A DNA stretch of 64,000 nucleotides from Desulfovibrio sp. ZJ209. GTDB lineage: Bacteria; Desulfobacterota; Desulfovibrionia; Desulfovibrionales; Desulfovibrionaceae. Each line of letters begins with the position of its first letter. The first letter of the stretch is position 1. The notes beneath the pieces were generated by a model. The model was not told the origin of the DNA. It worked only from the letters and a program-made list of their open reading frames with translations, and made no database searches. The stretch is from assembly GCF_011039135.1 (NCBI RefSeq), contig NZ_JAAKEJ010000001.1, forward strand, positions 1 to 64,000, read 5' to 3'. Below, piece after piece: positions 32,882 through 41,736 of the stretch. The position numbers and the translations under genes are program-made.

Positions 32882-33503
32882 CCGCAAGCCCCTGCTCGAC
32901 GCCGCCCCGCTCTCGCTCACGCCCGATGGGGACGCGGCCCCGGCACCGGATACGGACATGCCCGTCCTGCTCCTTCTGGGCGACGGCCCGGAGGCCCGTG
33001 CGCTCGCCCGGTTGGCCGCGGAATGCGGCTTCGCGGTGGACATGGCCGTGCGGGACGCGGACGTGGCGCCCGATGCGCCGCTCCCGGCGGAAGCGGAGGC
33101 CGGAGCCCCGGCAGACGGCGCCCCGGCGGACATCCCGGGCCTGCGCCGCCATATCCGTCTTTTGCCGGGCGAGAGCGCGGTTGAGCGTTGCGCCGTGGGG
33201 CGCAGGCACTCCATCTGCATCTTCCCCAAGGACGAAGCCATGGCCGTGGCCGCGCTGGAAGACGTGCTGGCGAGCCACGCCTTCTTTGTGGGCCTGTGGG
33301 CCACGCGCGCCGAGCGCGAGCGCGTGTGGGCCGCGCTCAGGGCGGCTGGCGTGCCCGACGCCGAGCTCGCGGCCGTGCGCTGCCCGCTGGGCCTCGGCGA
33401 CCTCGCCGACATGGGGGGCCCGGTGGCCTCGGCGGTGCCCGTGCTGGCGGAACTGCTGGCCGCGCGGGCCGGCAGCCGGCAGCGCTTCCGCCTTGAGGAT
33501 TGA
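32868..33503 (+). CDS. XdhC-like Rossmann-fold protein
   Basis: 211 aa starting within the end of topA behind GGGGAGGG. VLLLLGDGPEARALARLAAE is a nucleotide-binding start, HSICIFPKDEAMAVAALEDV and FFVGLWATRAERERVWAAL match the XdhC/CoxF C-terminal domain (usually YIGLLGSRRK), and CPLGLGDLADMGGPVASAVP corresponds to its PIGLDIG region. XdhC proteins mature molybdenum hydroxylases. The N-terminal XdhC domain is missing and no molybdoenzyme is adjacent, so the target is unknown. Confidence 0.7.
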   Translation: MASADRKPLLDAAPLSLTPDGDAAPAPDTDMPVLLLLGDGPEARALARLAAECGFAVDMAVRDADVAPDAPLPAEAEAGAPADGAPADIPGLRRHIRLLPGESAVERCAVGRRHSICIFPKDEAMAVAALEDVLASHAFFVGLWATRAERERVWAALRAAGVPDAELAAVRCPLGLGDLADMGGPVASAVPVLAELLAARAGSRQRFRLED

Positions 33504-33587
33504 CGCGGCGCCCCGGCCGGTTTAGTGATTAAGGAATGGGCCGGAAGGGGCGCACGCCCGCAACTTCCCCGGCCCTGCGAGGTGCGG

Positions 33588-34208
33588 ATGGAGTACGCGC
33601 TCGGCGCCATATGCGTCATCTTCCTGATTTTCCTGCTCATGGAGTCCAAGCGCAAGGCCGCGCGCATCGTGCAGGCCGTGGCCGTGGAGAAGAGCAGGAT
33701 CGCCGACGATTCCGGCATGACCGCGAGCCTCGGCGTCTTCACGCCCGACACGCAGACCACGGTCATCATCGGCGCCTCGGAGGAGCTCGGCGTCTTTTAT
33801 TACCGCATGCTGCGCCAGAGCAAGGTCATCATCCGAAGCCGCATCAACCTCGCCAACCTCGCCCGCGTGGAACTGCTCGTCAACAGCCAGCCCGTCGCCA
33901 TCGCCTCGGGCTCGGAACAGCCCACCACTTCGCTCCGCGCCACGGAGATCGCCGACAGGACCATCTCGCTCTTTTCCACCGACGCCATCCGCAACATGCA
34001 GCGCGCGGGCCTGCGCGTGGTCTTTTTTGACGAGAGCGGCACGGAAAAGAGCCTCGAGATCACCTCCCTGCGCGCCGAGGACGAGCGCCACAAGTTCGAG
34101 CGCGTGCAACTGCTCAAGACGACCATCTGGTGGGTGGCCTTCCTCCAGATGGCGAGCCGCCAGGCCCGGCAGGTGCGGGCGCGCCTTGCGCCGGACACGC
34201 CGGCCTGA
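33588..34208 (+). CDS. Single-pass membrane protein, unknown function
   Basis: 206 aa from ATG 33588 (GAGGTG upstream), beginning with a transmembrane helix (YALGAICVIFLIFLLM) and a basic stop (ESKRKAARI). The cytoplasmic-looking rest has alternating strands and helices (TTVIIGASEELGVFYYRML, KVIIRSRINLANLARVELLV) and an aromatic LLKTTIWWVAFLQMA near the end that may re-enter the membrane. A longer frame from 33525 is less likely. No family recognised. Confidence 0.65.
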   Translation: MEYALGAICVIFLIFLLMESKRKAARIVQAVAVEKSRIADDSGMTASLGVFTPDTQTTVIIGASEELGVFYYRMLRQSKVIIRSRINLANLARVELLVNSQPVAIASGSEQPTTSLRATEIADRTISLFSTDAIRNMQRAGLRVVFFDESGTEKSLEITSLRAEDERHKFERVQLLKTTIWWVAFLQMASRQARQVRARLAPDTPA

Positions 34209-34305
34209 GCCGCCGGCGCCTCGCCCCCCGCGCACGGGCCCCGTCCCCCCTGGCCTCGTCCCCGCACGGACTTAAAATTTTTTCTCCAAATATTCCGCAT
34301 GGTTG

Positions 34306-34321
34306 CCGTATCGGAATACGG
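34306..34321. promoter_or_regulatory. Operator-like palindrome CCGTAT-N4-ATACGG
   Basis: A perfect 6-bp inverted repeat around CGGA in AT-rich DNA about 200 bp before the efflux adaptor gene. An overlapping repeat pairs ATTCCG (34292-34297) with CGGAAT (34312-34317). RND operons are commonly controlled by TetR-type repressors at such sites, but no regulator gene is adjacent here. Confidence 0.5.
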
Positions 34322-34345
34322 TAATTTATCCTGTTGGAATCATTC

Positions 34346-34408
34346 ATGATTTCCAGAAGCAGCTTTCTGCCCCTTGCGGCGCGCCTTTTCTTGCCTTTTC
34401 GCCCTTGA
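34346..34408 (+). CDS. Possible 20-aa leader peptide
   Basis: ATG 34346 opens a 20-codon frame encoding MISRSSFLPLAARLFLPFRP, ending about 80 nt before the terminator in front of the efflux genes. The basic, Leu/Pro/Phe-rich composition and position suit a ribosome-stalling leader. The Shine-Dalgarno is weak, so this is speculative. Confidence 0.25.
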   Translation: MISRSSFLPLAARLFLPFRP

Positions 34409-34489
34409 TGTGGTTAGTAACGGGGGTTCGCCCCGTCGCCAGGTGCCGGCGCCGACCCCGCGGCGGCCCGGGCGCCCTCCATGCCTTTC

Positions 34490-34511
34490 AACGCGCCAGC
34501 GCGTTTTTTTT
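34490..34511 (+). terminator. Intrinsic terminator 11 bp before the efflux adaptor start
   Basis: AACGCG (34490-34495) pairs with CGCGTT (34500-34505) around CCAG, and the run of eight T (34504-34511) leads directly into CGGAG, the adaptor's Shine-Dalgarno. A terminator here must be bypassed for the operon to be expressed, unless a promoter lies inside it. Confidence 0.7.
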
Positions 34512-34522
34512 CGGAGTGACTC

Positions 34523-35674
34523 ATGACCCGAACCCTCCCTGCCAAAGCCGCCTTTCTTCCCGGCCTGGTGCTCATGCTTTCATTCGCCCTCGCGGCCTGC
34601 GAGGATTCCCAAAAGGCCGGCCAGGTCCCGCTGATGCCAGTGGCCGTGTATGAGGTCACGGTGGCGGACGCGCTCTGGCCCGCCGAATACCAGGCGCAGG
34701 CCTCGGGCTCGCGCGCTGTCGAGGTGCGCTCGCGCGTGGAGGCCATCATCGAGAAGCGCCTCTATGACGAGGGCGACTATGTGAAGGAGGGGCAGCTGCT
34801 CTTCCAGCTCGAGCGCGACCAGTATGAGGCGCGGATGCAGCAGGCTCAGGCGCAGTACATCAATGCCGAGCGCGAGTGGCAGCGCGTGCGCCCGCTCTAC
34901 CAGAAGAACGCCGTCTCCCAGAAGGAGCGCGACGCCGCCCGCGCCGCCTACGAGACCGCCAAGGCGGAACTTCGGCAGGCGCAGATCAATCTCGACTACT
35001 GCCAGGTGACGGCCCCGGTCTCCGGCTACAGCAGCAAGGAGAACTATACCCCGGGCAACCTGGTCAGCAACAATTCGCTCTTGACCTACGTCAACCAGAC
35101 CGACCCCATGTATATCGACTTTTCCATCGCCGCGCCGGAGCGGATGCTGCGCCAGCAGCTCGCCGCGGCGGGCAAGCTGGAATTCCCGCCCGACGGCCAC
35201 TATACGGCGAAGCTGCGCCTCCTCGACGGGCGCATGTATGACGGCGAGGGCGAAGTCACCTTCATCGACAGCCAGGTGCAGCCCACCACGGGCGTCATCC
35301 AGGCGCGCGCGGTGTTCACCAATGCCGACCGCTCCATCATGCCCGGCCAGTATGTGCGCATCTACATGTCGGGCGACGTGCTGAAGAACGCCATCCTCGT
35401 GCCGCAGAAGTGCGTCATGATCACCCAGAAGGGCGCCACGGTCATGGCGCTGGATAAGGACGACGTGGTCCAGGCGCGCCCGGTGACCATCGGCGTCACC
35501 GTGGGCGACCGTTACCTCATCGATTCGGGCCTCCAGGCGGGCGACCGCATCATCAGCGAGGGCCAGGTGAAGGCCAGGCCCGGCGCCAAGGTGCGCGTGA
35601 TGCCCGCCGAGGAAGTGCTCCACGCCCAACAGCAGGCGAAGCAGCCCGAAGGCCAGGAACAGGGTCAGAAATAA
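34523..35674 (+). CDS. RND efflux periplasmic adaptor (AcrA-like lipoprotein)
   Basis: 383-aa membrane fusion protein with lipobox LAAC (Cys26). The barrel-sandwich/lipoyl parts (EVRSRVEAIIEKRLYDEGDY, CQVTAPVSGYSSKENYTPGN), the alpha-hairpin (QAQAQYINAEREWQRVRPLY onward) and the beta-barrel (TAKLRLLDGRMYDGEGEVTF, MPGQYVRIYM) are in the AcrA/MexA order. It links the inner-membrane pump to the outer-membrane channel. First gene of the operon, with CGGAG as ribosome-binding site immediately after a terminator hairpin. Confidence 0.94.
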   Translation: MTRTLPAKAAFLPGLVLMLSFALAACEDSQKAGQVPLMPVAVYEVTVADALWPAEYQAQASGSRAVEVRSRVEAIIEKRLYDEGDYVKEGQLLFQLERDQYEARMQQAQAQYINAEREWQRVRPLYQKNAVSQKERDAARAAYETAKAELRQAQINLDYCQVTAPVSGYSSKENYTPGNLVSNNSLLTYVNQTDPMYIDFSIAAPERMLRQQLAAAGKLEFPPDGHYTAKLRLLDGRMYDGEGEVTFIDSQVQPTTGVIQARAVFTNADRSIMPGQYVRIYMSGDVLKNAILVPQKCVMITQKGATVMALDKDDVVQARPVTIGVTVGDRYLIDSGLQAGDRIISEGQVKARPGAKVRVMPAEEVLHAQQQAKQPEGQEQGQK

Positions 35675-35713
35675 CCGGCGAACGCTCACGCCCGCCGGAC
35701 ATAGGTACGCGCA

Positions 35714-38700
35714 ATGGCAGTATCAGCCAAACCGAATCTCTTTCTCCGCCGTCCCATCCTTTCTTCGGTCATTTCCATCGTCATCACGCTGGTGGGCCTG
35801 CTCGCCATGACGGCGCTGCCCATCGCGCAGTATCCCGACCTCGTGCCGCCCACGGTCAACGTGAGCGCGAGCTATCCGGGCGCCTCGGCGGCGACCATCG
35901 CCTCCACGGTGCTCGCGCCGCTGGAAGTGAACATCAACGGCGTGGAAAACATGCTCTACATGACGTCCACGGCGGCCTCGGGCTCGGGCTCCGGCACCAT
36001 CAACGTGTATTTTTCGCTGGATACCGACCCGGACATGGCGCTCGTCAACGTCAACAACAAGGTCAACCTCGCGCAGACGACCCTGCCCGAGGAGGTGCGC
36101 CGCCAGGGCGTCACCGTTGTCAAGCGCTCGCCCGCCGCGCTCATGTTCTTCTCGTTCTTCTCGCCCGACGGCCGCTATGACGAGGTCTATCTGCACAACT
36201 GGATGCAGATCAACGTGGTGGACGAGCTCAAGCGCGTGGCCGGCGTGGGCGACTGCTCGGTGTTCGGCAACCGCAACTACTCCATGCGCATCTGGCTCCA
36301 GCCGGACAAGCTCGCCAAGTACGGCATCTCCACGCAGGAGGTGGCGGCCGCCATCCAGGAGCAGAATTCCCAGTTCGCGCCCGGGCGCCTCGGCGAAATG
36401 CCCGCCCCTCAAGATACCCAGCTCACCTGGCAGATCGACACCCTGGGGCGCCTCGTGACGCCCGAGCAGTTCGGCGAGATCATCGTCCGCACCGGGCCGG
36501 ACAGCGCCATGCTGCGCTTGAAGGACGTGGCGGACATCAAGCTCGGCGGCCTCGACTACAGCGTGTCCTCGCGCTTCGACGGCATGCCCGCCTGCATGGG
36601 CGGCGTCTACCTGCTCCCGGGCGCCAACGCCATCGCCACCGGCGACCGCGTGTCCGCGCGCCTCGCCGAGATCGCCCAGACCATGCCCGACGGCATGGAA
36701 TTCCAGCTCGTGGTGGATACCAATGACTTCGTCATGGAATCCATCCACGAGGTCATCAGCACCCTCATCGAGGCCATGATCCTCGTGTTCATCGTGGTCT
36801 TCGTCTTCCTCCAGAACTGGCGGGCCACGCTCATCCCCTGCATCGCGGTGCCCGTGTCCATCATCGGCACCTTCGCCGGCCTCTACGCGCTCGGCTTTTC
36901 CATCAACACGCTCACGCTCTTCGCCATGGTGCTCGCCATCGGCCTCGTGGTGGACGACGCCATCGTGGTGCTCGAAAACGTGGAGCGCATCATGAGCACC
37001 GAGCACTTGCCGCCCAAGGAAGCCACGGCCAAGAGCATGAACGAGATCACCGCCCCGGTCATCGCCATCGTGCTCGTGCTCTGCTCGGTGTTCATCCCCG
37101 TGGCCTTCATGGGCGGCCTCGCGGGCCAGATGTACAAGCAGTTCGCCATCACCATCGCGGTCTCGGTGACGCTCTCGGGCATCGTGGCGCTCACGCTCAC
37201 GCCGTCGCTCTGCGCGCTTCTGCTCAAGCCGCACGCGGCCGACTACAAGCCGCCCAAGGCCTTCGTCTGGTTCGACTACACCTTCGGGCGCATCACCCAC
37301 GCCTATTTGCGCGGCGTGCGCTACCTGAAGGACCACGGCGTCACGGCGCTCATCCTGACGGCCCTCATGTTCGTCTGCATCATCTGGCTCTTCAGGGTGG
37401 TGCCCGGCGGCCTCGTGCCCAACGAGGACCAGGGCTACACCCTCGGCATGGCCATCCTCGACGACGGCGCCTCGCTCAAGCGCACCGAGACCGTGGGCGA
37501 CGTGATCAACGATTACGGCCTCAAGATCCCGGGCGTGCGCCATCTCGCCAACATCAACGGCATCGACATCACCACGGTCTCGGTGAAGAGCAACTATTCC
37601 ACCTTCTTCACCACGCTGGAGCCGTGGAGCAAGCGCAAGAAAAAGTCGGAATCGGCCGGTGCCATCTCCGACAGGATGAAGGCCGTGACCATGATGCAGC
37701 CCGAGGCGGTGGTGCTGGGCTTCTTGCCGCCGCCCATCAGCGGCATGAGCACCACCGGCGGCTTCGAGGGCTATATCCAGATGCGCGGCGACGGCACGCT
37801 CAACGACCTCGAGAAGCAGGCCAACGCCTTCGTGGCCGAGGCCCTGAGCAGGAACGCCGACGGGACGCCCAAGTACCCGGCCATCGGCAGCGTGCAGAAC
37901 CTCTTTTCCACGGGCTCGCCGCAGCTCTACGCCAACCTTGACCGCGACCGCTGCAAGGACATGGGCGTGAACATCAGCGACGTGTTCACCACCATGAGCG
38001 CCACGTTTGGCGGCATGTACGTCAACGACTTCAACTACATGGGCCGTACCTTTCAGGTGCGCCTCCAGTCCGAGTCGCAGTTCCGCCAGCTCCCCGAGGA
38101 CCTCTCCGACGTCTATGTGCCCAACAACAAGGGCGAGATGATCCCGCTCACGGCCCTCATGACGCTGGAGCGGCGCACCGCCCCGCAGGTGGTGGAGCGC
38201 TACAACGTCTTCCCGGCGGCGCATGTCATGGGCAACCCGGCGGACGGCTATTCCTCGGGTCAGGCGCTGGCCGCCATGGAGGCCGTCGCCAGGACGCTCC
38301 CCAACGACTATTCGCTCGGCTGGGTGGGCTCGGCCCTGCAGGAAAAGCTCGCGAGCTCGGACACCACCATGATCTTCGTGCTGGCGCTCGTCATGGTCTT
38401 CCTCATCCTGGCCGCGCAGTACGAATCGTGGTCGCTGCCGCTCTCGGTGCTCACGGCCGTGCCCTTCGGCGTGTTCGGCGCCCTGGTGGCGACCTATTTC
38501 CGCGGGCTGGAGAATGACGTGTACTTCCAGGTGGCGCTCGTGACCATCATCGGCCTCGCCGCCAAGAACGCCATCCTCATCGTGGAATTCGCCGTGGACG
38601 CCTGGCACGACGGCCGCAGCCTCGACGTTGCCGCCATGCAGGCCGCGCGCCTGCGCTTCCGGCCCATCGTCATGACCTCGCTCGCCTTCATCCTCGGCGT

Positions 38701-38914
38701 GGTGCCGCTGGCCATCAGCACGGGCGCGGGCGCCAACAGCCGCCACTCCATCGGCACGGCGGTCATCGGCGGCATGCTGGGCGCCACCTGCATCGCCACT
38801 GTGTTCCTGCCGTATTTCTTCAAGCTCATCATGCAGATCTCGCTCAAGCTGCGCGGCAAGACAGACCCCAATGCCGGCAAGGGCAGCCTGGACGGGGAGG
38901 TGGACGACCTATGA
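35714..38914 (+). CDS. RND multidrug efflux permease (AcrB/HAE-1 type)
   Basis: 1066-aa inner-membrane proton antiporter. N-terminal FLRRPILSSVISIVITLVG, the paired proton-relay Asp in AIGLVVDDAIVVLENVERIM (about 414-415), a second transmembrane half, and large periplasmic loops with the porter domain match HAE-1 pumps. Substrates (drugs, detergents or bile acids) cannot be read from sequence. It lies 39 bp after the adaptor, and its end overlaps the channel gene by ATGA. The long antisense frame here is a shadow. Confidence 0.96.
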   Translation: MAVSAKPNLFLRRPILSSVISIVITLVGLLAMTALPIAQYPDLVPPTVNVSASYPGASAATIASTVLAPLEVNINGVENMLYMTSTAASGSGSGTINVYFSLDTDPDMALVNVNNKVNLAQTTLPEEVRRQGVTVVKRSPAALMFFSFFSPDGRYDEVYLHNWMQINVVDELKRVAGVGDCSVFGNRNYSMRIWLQPDKLAKYGISTQEVAAAIQEQNSQFAPGRLGEMPAPQDTQLTWQIDTLGRLVTPEQFGEIIVRTGPDSAMLRLKDVADIKLGGLDYSVSSRFDGMPACMGGVYLLPGANAIATGDRVSARLAEIAQTMPDGMEFQLVVDTNDFVMESIHEVISTLIEAMILVFIVVFVFLQNWRATLIPCIAVPVSIIGTFAGLYALGFSINTLTLFAMVLAIGLVVDDAIVVLENVERIMSTEHLPPKEATAKSMNEITAPVIAIVLVLCSVFIPVAFMGGLAGQMYKQFAITIAVSVTLSGIVALTLTPSLCALLLKPHAADYKPPKAFVWFDYTFGRITHAYLRGVRYLKDHGVTALILTALMFVCIIWLFRVVPGGLVPNEDQGYTLGMAILDDGASLKRTETVGDVINDYGLKIPGVRHLANINGIDITTVSVKSNYSTFFTTLEPWSKRKKKSESAGAISDRMKAVTMMQPEAVVLGFLPPPISGMSTTGGFEGYIQMRGDGTLNDLEKQANAFVAEALSRNADGTPKYPAIGSVQNLFSTGSPQLYANLDRDRCKDMGVNISDVFTTMSATFGGMYVNDFNYMGRTFQVRLQSESQFRQLPEDLSDVYVPNNKGEMIPLTALMTLERRTAPQVVERYNVFPAAHVMGNPADGYSSGQALAAMEAVARTLPNDYSLGWVGSALQEKLASSDTTMIFVLALVMVFLILAAQYESWSLPLSVLTAVPFGVFGALVATYFRGLENDVYFQVALVTIIGLAAKNAILIVEFAVDAWHDGRSLDVAAMQAARLRFRPIVMTSLAFILGVVPLAISTGAGANSRHSIGTAVIGGMLGATCIATVFLPYFFKLIMQISLKLRGKTDPNAGKGSLDGEVDDL

Positions 38915-40479
38915 GTTTCAGCGCATCTACGCCGCGCACAGGGGGCCATGCCCTGAAACGCCTTGCCGCGGGCATCCTTTGCGCATGCCTCGCCTGCGCC
39001 CTCGCCGCCTGCTCCTTTGCGCCGCGCTATGAAAGGCCGGTGCAGGACCTGCCCAAGGAATGGCGCTCGGTGGATCTGGGCTCCGCCCCGCTGGACACGG
39101 ACTGGTGGACGCGGTTCAATGATCCCGTGCTCACGGCCCTCATTGACGACGCGCTGACCTATAATCAGGATCTCGCCCAGTCGCTGGCGCGCATCGACTC
39201 GGCCGCCGCCCAGGTGGGCGTGGCCACGGCGGCCCTCTTCCCGCAGGTGAGCGGCACGGGCGCGGCCACGGCCCAGAGCGCTTCGGAAAAGGCGCCCAAC
39301 ACGGTGCCCTTTGCGGTGAGCGGCATGTCGCGCTCGACCACGCAGTACCAGGGCGCGCTTTCCGCCGGCTGGGAGCTCGACCTCTGGGGCAAGGCGCGCA
39401 ACCGGCGCACCATGCTGAGCGACGTGCTCATGAACAGCGTCATCGGCCACGAGGCCCTGCGCCTCTCCGTGGCGGCGCAGACGGCCCAGGGCTATTTCGC
39501 GCTGCTCGCGCTCGACATGCAGCTTGAGACGGCCAGGCGCACGCTCAAGAGCCGCGAGGAATCCTTCGGCATCTACACGAGCCGCTACGAGCAGGGGGAC
39601 ATCACCGAGCTCGACTGGCAGCGCGCCCGCGCCGAGGTGGAGATCGCCCGCGCGCAGGTGCATACCAGCACCGTGGCCGTGGACCAGGCCGAGGCGGCGC
39701 TGGCCGTGCTCATTGGCCGCTCGCCGCGTGACATCATCAACCGCGCCATGCCCCGCGGCCATGACATCGGGAGCCTGCCCGCGCCGCCGGTGCTGCCTTC
39801 AGGGCTCCCCTCAGAATTGCTTATGCGCCGGCCCGACATCCGCGCGGCGGAATACCTGATCATGGCCTACAACGCCAATATCGGCGTGGCCCGCGCCCAG
39901 TTCTTCCCGTCCATCTCGCTCACGGGCGCCATCGGCACCCTGAGCGCAGCGGTGGCGAACCTGTTCACCAACCCCGCCGGCACGTGGAGCTACGGGGCCA
40001 GCGGCTCCATCCCAATTCTGGATTTCGGCAACAACTGGTACAACCTCAAGGACGCCGAGGCCCAGAAGCGCGCGGCCGAGGCCGCCTACCGCAAGACCGT
40101 GCAGACGGCCTTCGAGGACATCCGCACCTCGCTCACGGCGCAACGCGAGGCCGGGGCCATCGTGCGCAGCATGCAGATCGAGGTGGAGAGCCTGCGGCGC
40201 GCCACGGAGATCGCCCGCCTCCAGTACGACAACGGCTATACCGATTACCTCACCGTGCTCGATGCCGAGCGCCAGCTCTTCGCCGCCGAGCTCCAGCTGG
40301 CCTCGGCCCTGCGCGACAGGCTCAACGCCGTGGTCAGCGTGTGCATGGCCCTTGGGGGCGGCTGGTCGGATACGGGCGCCACGCCCTCCTTCCCCATCGT
40401 GGATACGGAAGCATTGCTGGAAGAAGAAAAAGCCGTGGGCCTGCCGGCCTCCCGAAGCGGCGCGGGCGCGCGGCCATGA
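38911..40479 (+). CDS. Outer-membrane efflux lipoprotein (OprM/NodT family)
   Basis: 522 aa with lipobox ALAAC (Cys34). Internal repeat structure of TolC-like channels: DALTYNQDLAQSLARIDSAA and later DNGYTDYLTVLDAERQLFAA, plus LPSELLMRRPDIRAAEYLI, a hallmark of the NodT/OprM group. It forms the trimeric outer-membrane duct of the pump. Coupled to the permease through a 4-bp overlap; its stop overlaps the ATG of the next gene. Confidence 0.94.
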   Translation: MSFSASTPRTGGHALKRLAAGILCACLACALAACSFAPRYERPVQDLPKEWRSVDLGSAPLDTDWWTRFNDPVLTALIDDALTYNQDLAQSLARIDSAAAQVGVATAALFPQVSGTGAATAQSASEKAPNTVPFAVSGMSRSTTQYQGALSAGWELDLWGKARNRRTMLSDVLMNSVIGHEALRLSVAAQTAQGYFALLALDMQLETARRTLKSREESFGIYTSRYEQGDITELDWQRARAEVEIARAQVHTSTVAVDQAEAALAVLIGRSPRDIINRAMPRGHDIGSLPAPPVLPSGLPSELLMRRPDIRAAEYLIMAYNANIGVARAQFFPSISLTGAIGTLSAAVANLFTNPAGTWSYGASGSIPILDFGNNWYNLKDAEAQKRAAEAAYRKTVQTAFEDIRTSLTAQREAGAIVRSMQIEVESLRRATEIARLQYDNGYTDYLTVLDAERQLFAAELQLASALRDRLNAVVSVCMALGGGWSDTGATPSFPIVDTEALLEEEKAVGLPASRSGAGARP

Positions 40480-41249
40480 ATATGAGGAAACCCGGCCAAG
40501 GCCGGGTTTTCTTGTCTTGCGGGCGCCCGGGTGTTTTGCGCGGGCTCCTGCTCCCGCTGCTCCTGCTCGGGGCGTTGTGCGCGTATGCTCCAGAGGCGCT
40601 GGCGGCCACGGCCGCTCACCAGCCGGCGCAGAAGGGCAAGGCGCTGCACGGCCAGTCCTGGGCTTTCGGGCAGTCCGAAGACAGGAAGGCGGCCATCTGG
40701 CGGCGCGGCGTGCCGGCGCAGAGCCTGAAGCAGAGGGCGCTCACCGGCACGGGCGCCAAGGCCCAGAGCGGAAAGGCGGCGGCAAAGGGCAGCAAGAGTG
40801 CGGCTGCCGGCACGTCGGGGGCGGCCAAGGGCGCTTCGCAAAAAAGCGCCGCCAAAAAGAGCGCCCCGGGGCATGGCGCCATGGATACGGAAAGCGGCAT
40901 CGACCGCGCGCTCGCCGCGGCCCAGGCCATGGCGGACGCCGAAGCGGCGGAAGCGGCCAAGGGCCAGCACGCGAAGCCCAAGGGTTCCCTGGGCATGAGC
41001 ATGAAAAACTCGACCACCACCTGGAATGTGACGCCCATGCGCGAAGCCATGCGCCCGGACGAGGTGCTGGTGCGCGACAGGCACCATGTGCTGCGCGCCT
41101 TCGCGGATGTGGAGCCCACGGAAGACCTCAGCATCCGGGTCGGGCCCGAGCTCATCCTTAAAGATGAGCAGCACGGCGCCGAAAGCGCGGGCTCAAGCCA
41201 GCCGGACTCGGCCTTGGGCCTCGGCATGCAGTTCAAGCTGGATTTTTAG
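40476..41249 (+). CDS. Secreted low-complexity protein, unknown function
   Basis: About 257 aa from ATG 40476, or 245 aa from TTG 40512. The latter gives a classical signal peptide (RGLLLPLLLLGALCAYAPEA) and avoids the terminator hairpin at 40489-40508, which would otherwise fall in codons 5-11. After an Ala/Lys/Ser-rich middle (about 85-150), the C-terminal 85 residues look like a structured beta-rich domain (TTTWNVTPMREAMRPDEVLV) ending in Phe (LGMQFKLDF), as in outer-membrane strands. Function unknown. Confidence 0.6.
   Translation: MNMRKPGQGRVFLSCGRPGVLRGLLLPLLLLGALCAYAPEALAATAAHQPAQKGKALHGQSWAFGQSEDRKAAIWRRGVPAQSLKQRALTGTGAKAQSGKAAAKGSKSAAAGTSGAAKGASQKSAAKKSAPGHGAMDTESGIDRALAAAQAMADAEAAEAAKGQHAKPKGSLGMSMKNSTTTWNVTPMREAMRPDEVLVRDRHHVLRAFADVEPTEDLSIRVGPELILKDEQHGAESAGSSQPDSALGLGMQFKLDF
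40489..40514 (+). terminator. Intrinsic terminator after the RND operon
   Basis: AACCCGGCC (40489-40497) pairs with GGCCGGGTT (40500-40508), followed by TTCTTGT. It lies 10 bases after the channel-gene stop and within the first codons of the longest version of the next gene. Confidence 0.75.
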
Positions 41250-41301
41250 GCCGGGTTCTCCGGCGCACCCCACATTCATCACGTCCGCCGGCGGACAATG
41301 T

Positions 41302-41327
41302 AAAGGCGCCCATGCGGGCGCCTTTTT
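41302..41327 (+). terminator. Strong intrinsic terminator
   Basis: AAAGGCGCCC (41302-41311) pairs with GGGCGCCTTT (41316-41325) around ATGC, with five T in total. A 14-bp perfect palindrome (GTCCGCCGGCGGAC, 41283-41296) precedes it. Confidence 0.85.
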
Positions 41328-41736
41328 GGGTATTCTGCCGTTTTTACTTGGTTATGTTATAGCGTGTAGTTGACGGATCTTCCTTAAATCCGTCTGGAGC
41401 GAAGCGGAAGACGGGTGCTGCGACCGGATGGCGGCGCGCAGCGCCGTGCCCGTTGGCGAGCAACGCGAGCCCTACGGGCATCGACAGCAGCGATGGTGCC
41501 GGAAGAATCCTAAAAAATAAGATTTTTCGGTGCTGGCGCGCTAGCCGTTGGCGAGTCCGCGAGCCTTACGGATAGCGACAGCGGTTTCGTTGATTGGCTG
41601 GCGCGCTAACTAATTGCTGTCTCCATCCGTAGCTTCCTGCGTCGCAACGGCTGGAGCAAGGCTGTTTTTGACGGATAATTTCGGCATTACAGATGCAGCA
41701 CAGACGACCACCCACTCAAAAGTATAACAAAGCCTT
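41328..41736. repeat. Non-coding block with imperfect direct repeats between convergent genes
   Basis: About 400 bp with no plausible gene. CGTTGGCGAG at 41451 and 41546 begins two imperfect copies of a 38-43-bp unit that share CGCGAGCC, TACGG and CGACAGC. CTGGCGCGCTA occurs at 41533 and 41598. GACGGAT (41372-41378) pairs with ATCCGTC (41388-41394). It is AT-richer than its surroundings. It could be a decayed mobile element, a structured RNA or a local repeat family. Confidence 0.55.

Larger units (their letters stand above)
34209..34522. other. Regulatory leader region upstream of the RND efflux operon
   Basis: 314 bp without a conventional gene. It holds an AT-rich block with a 16-bp palindrome (34306-34321), a possible 20-codon leader ORF (34346-34408), several GC hairpins and an intrinsic terminator (34490-34511) directly before the ribosome-binding site of the adaptor gene. 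The layout suggests both operator control and premature termination in the leader. Confidence 0.55.

Noticed and set aside
35723..38746. Leftward ORF of about 1000 codons opposite the RND permease
   Set aside because: Shadow of the permease: His/Asp/Glu-rich nonsense with no domains, while the + strand matches AcrB throughout.
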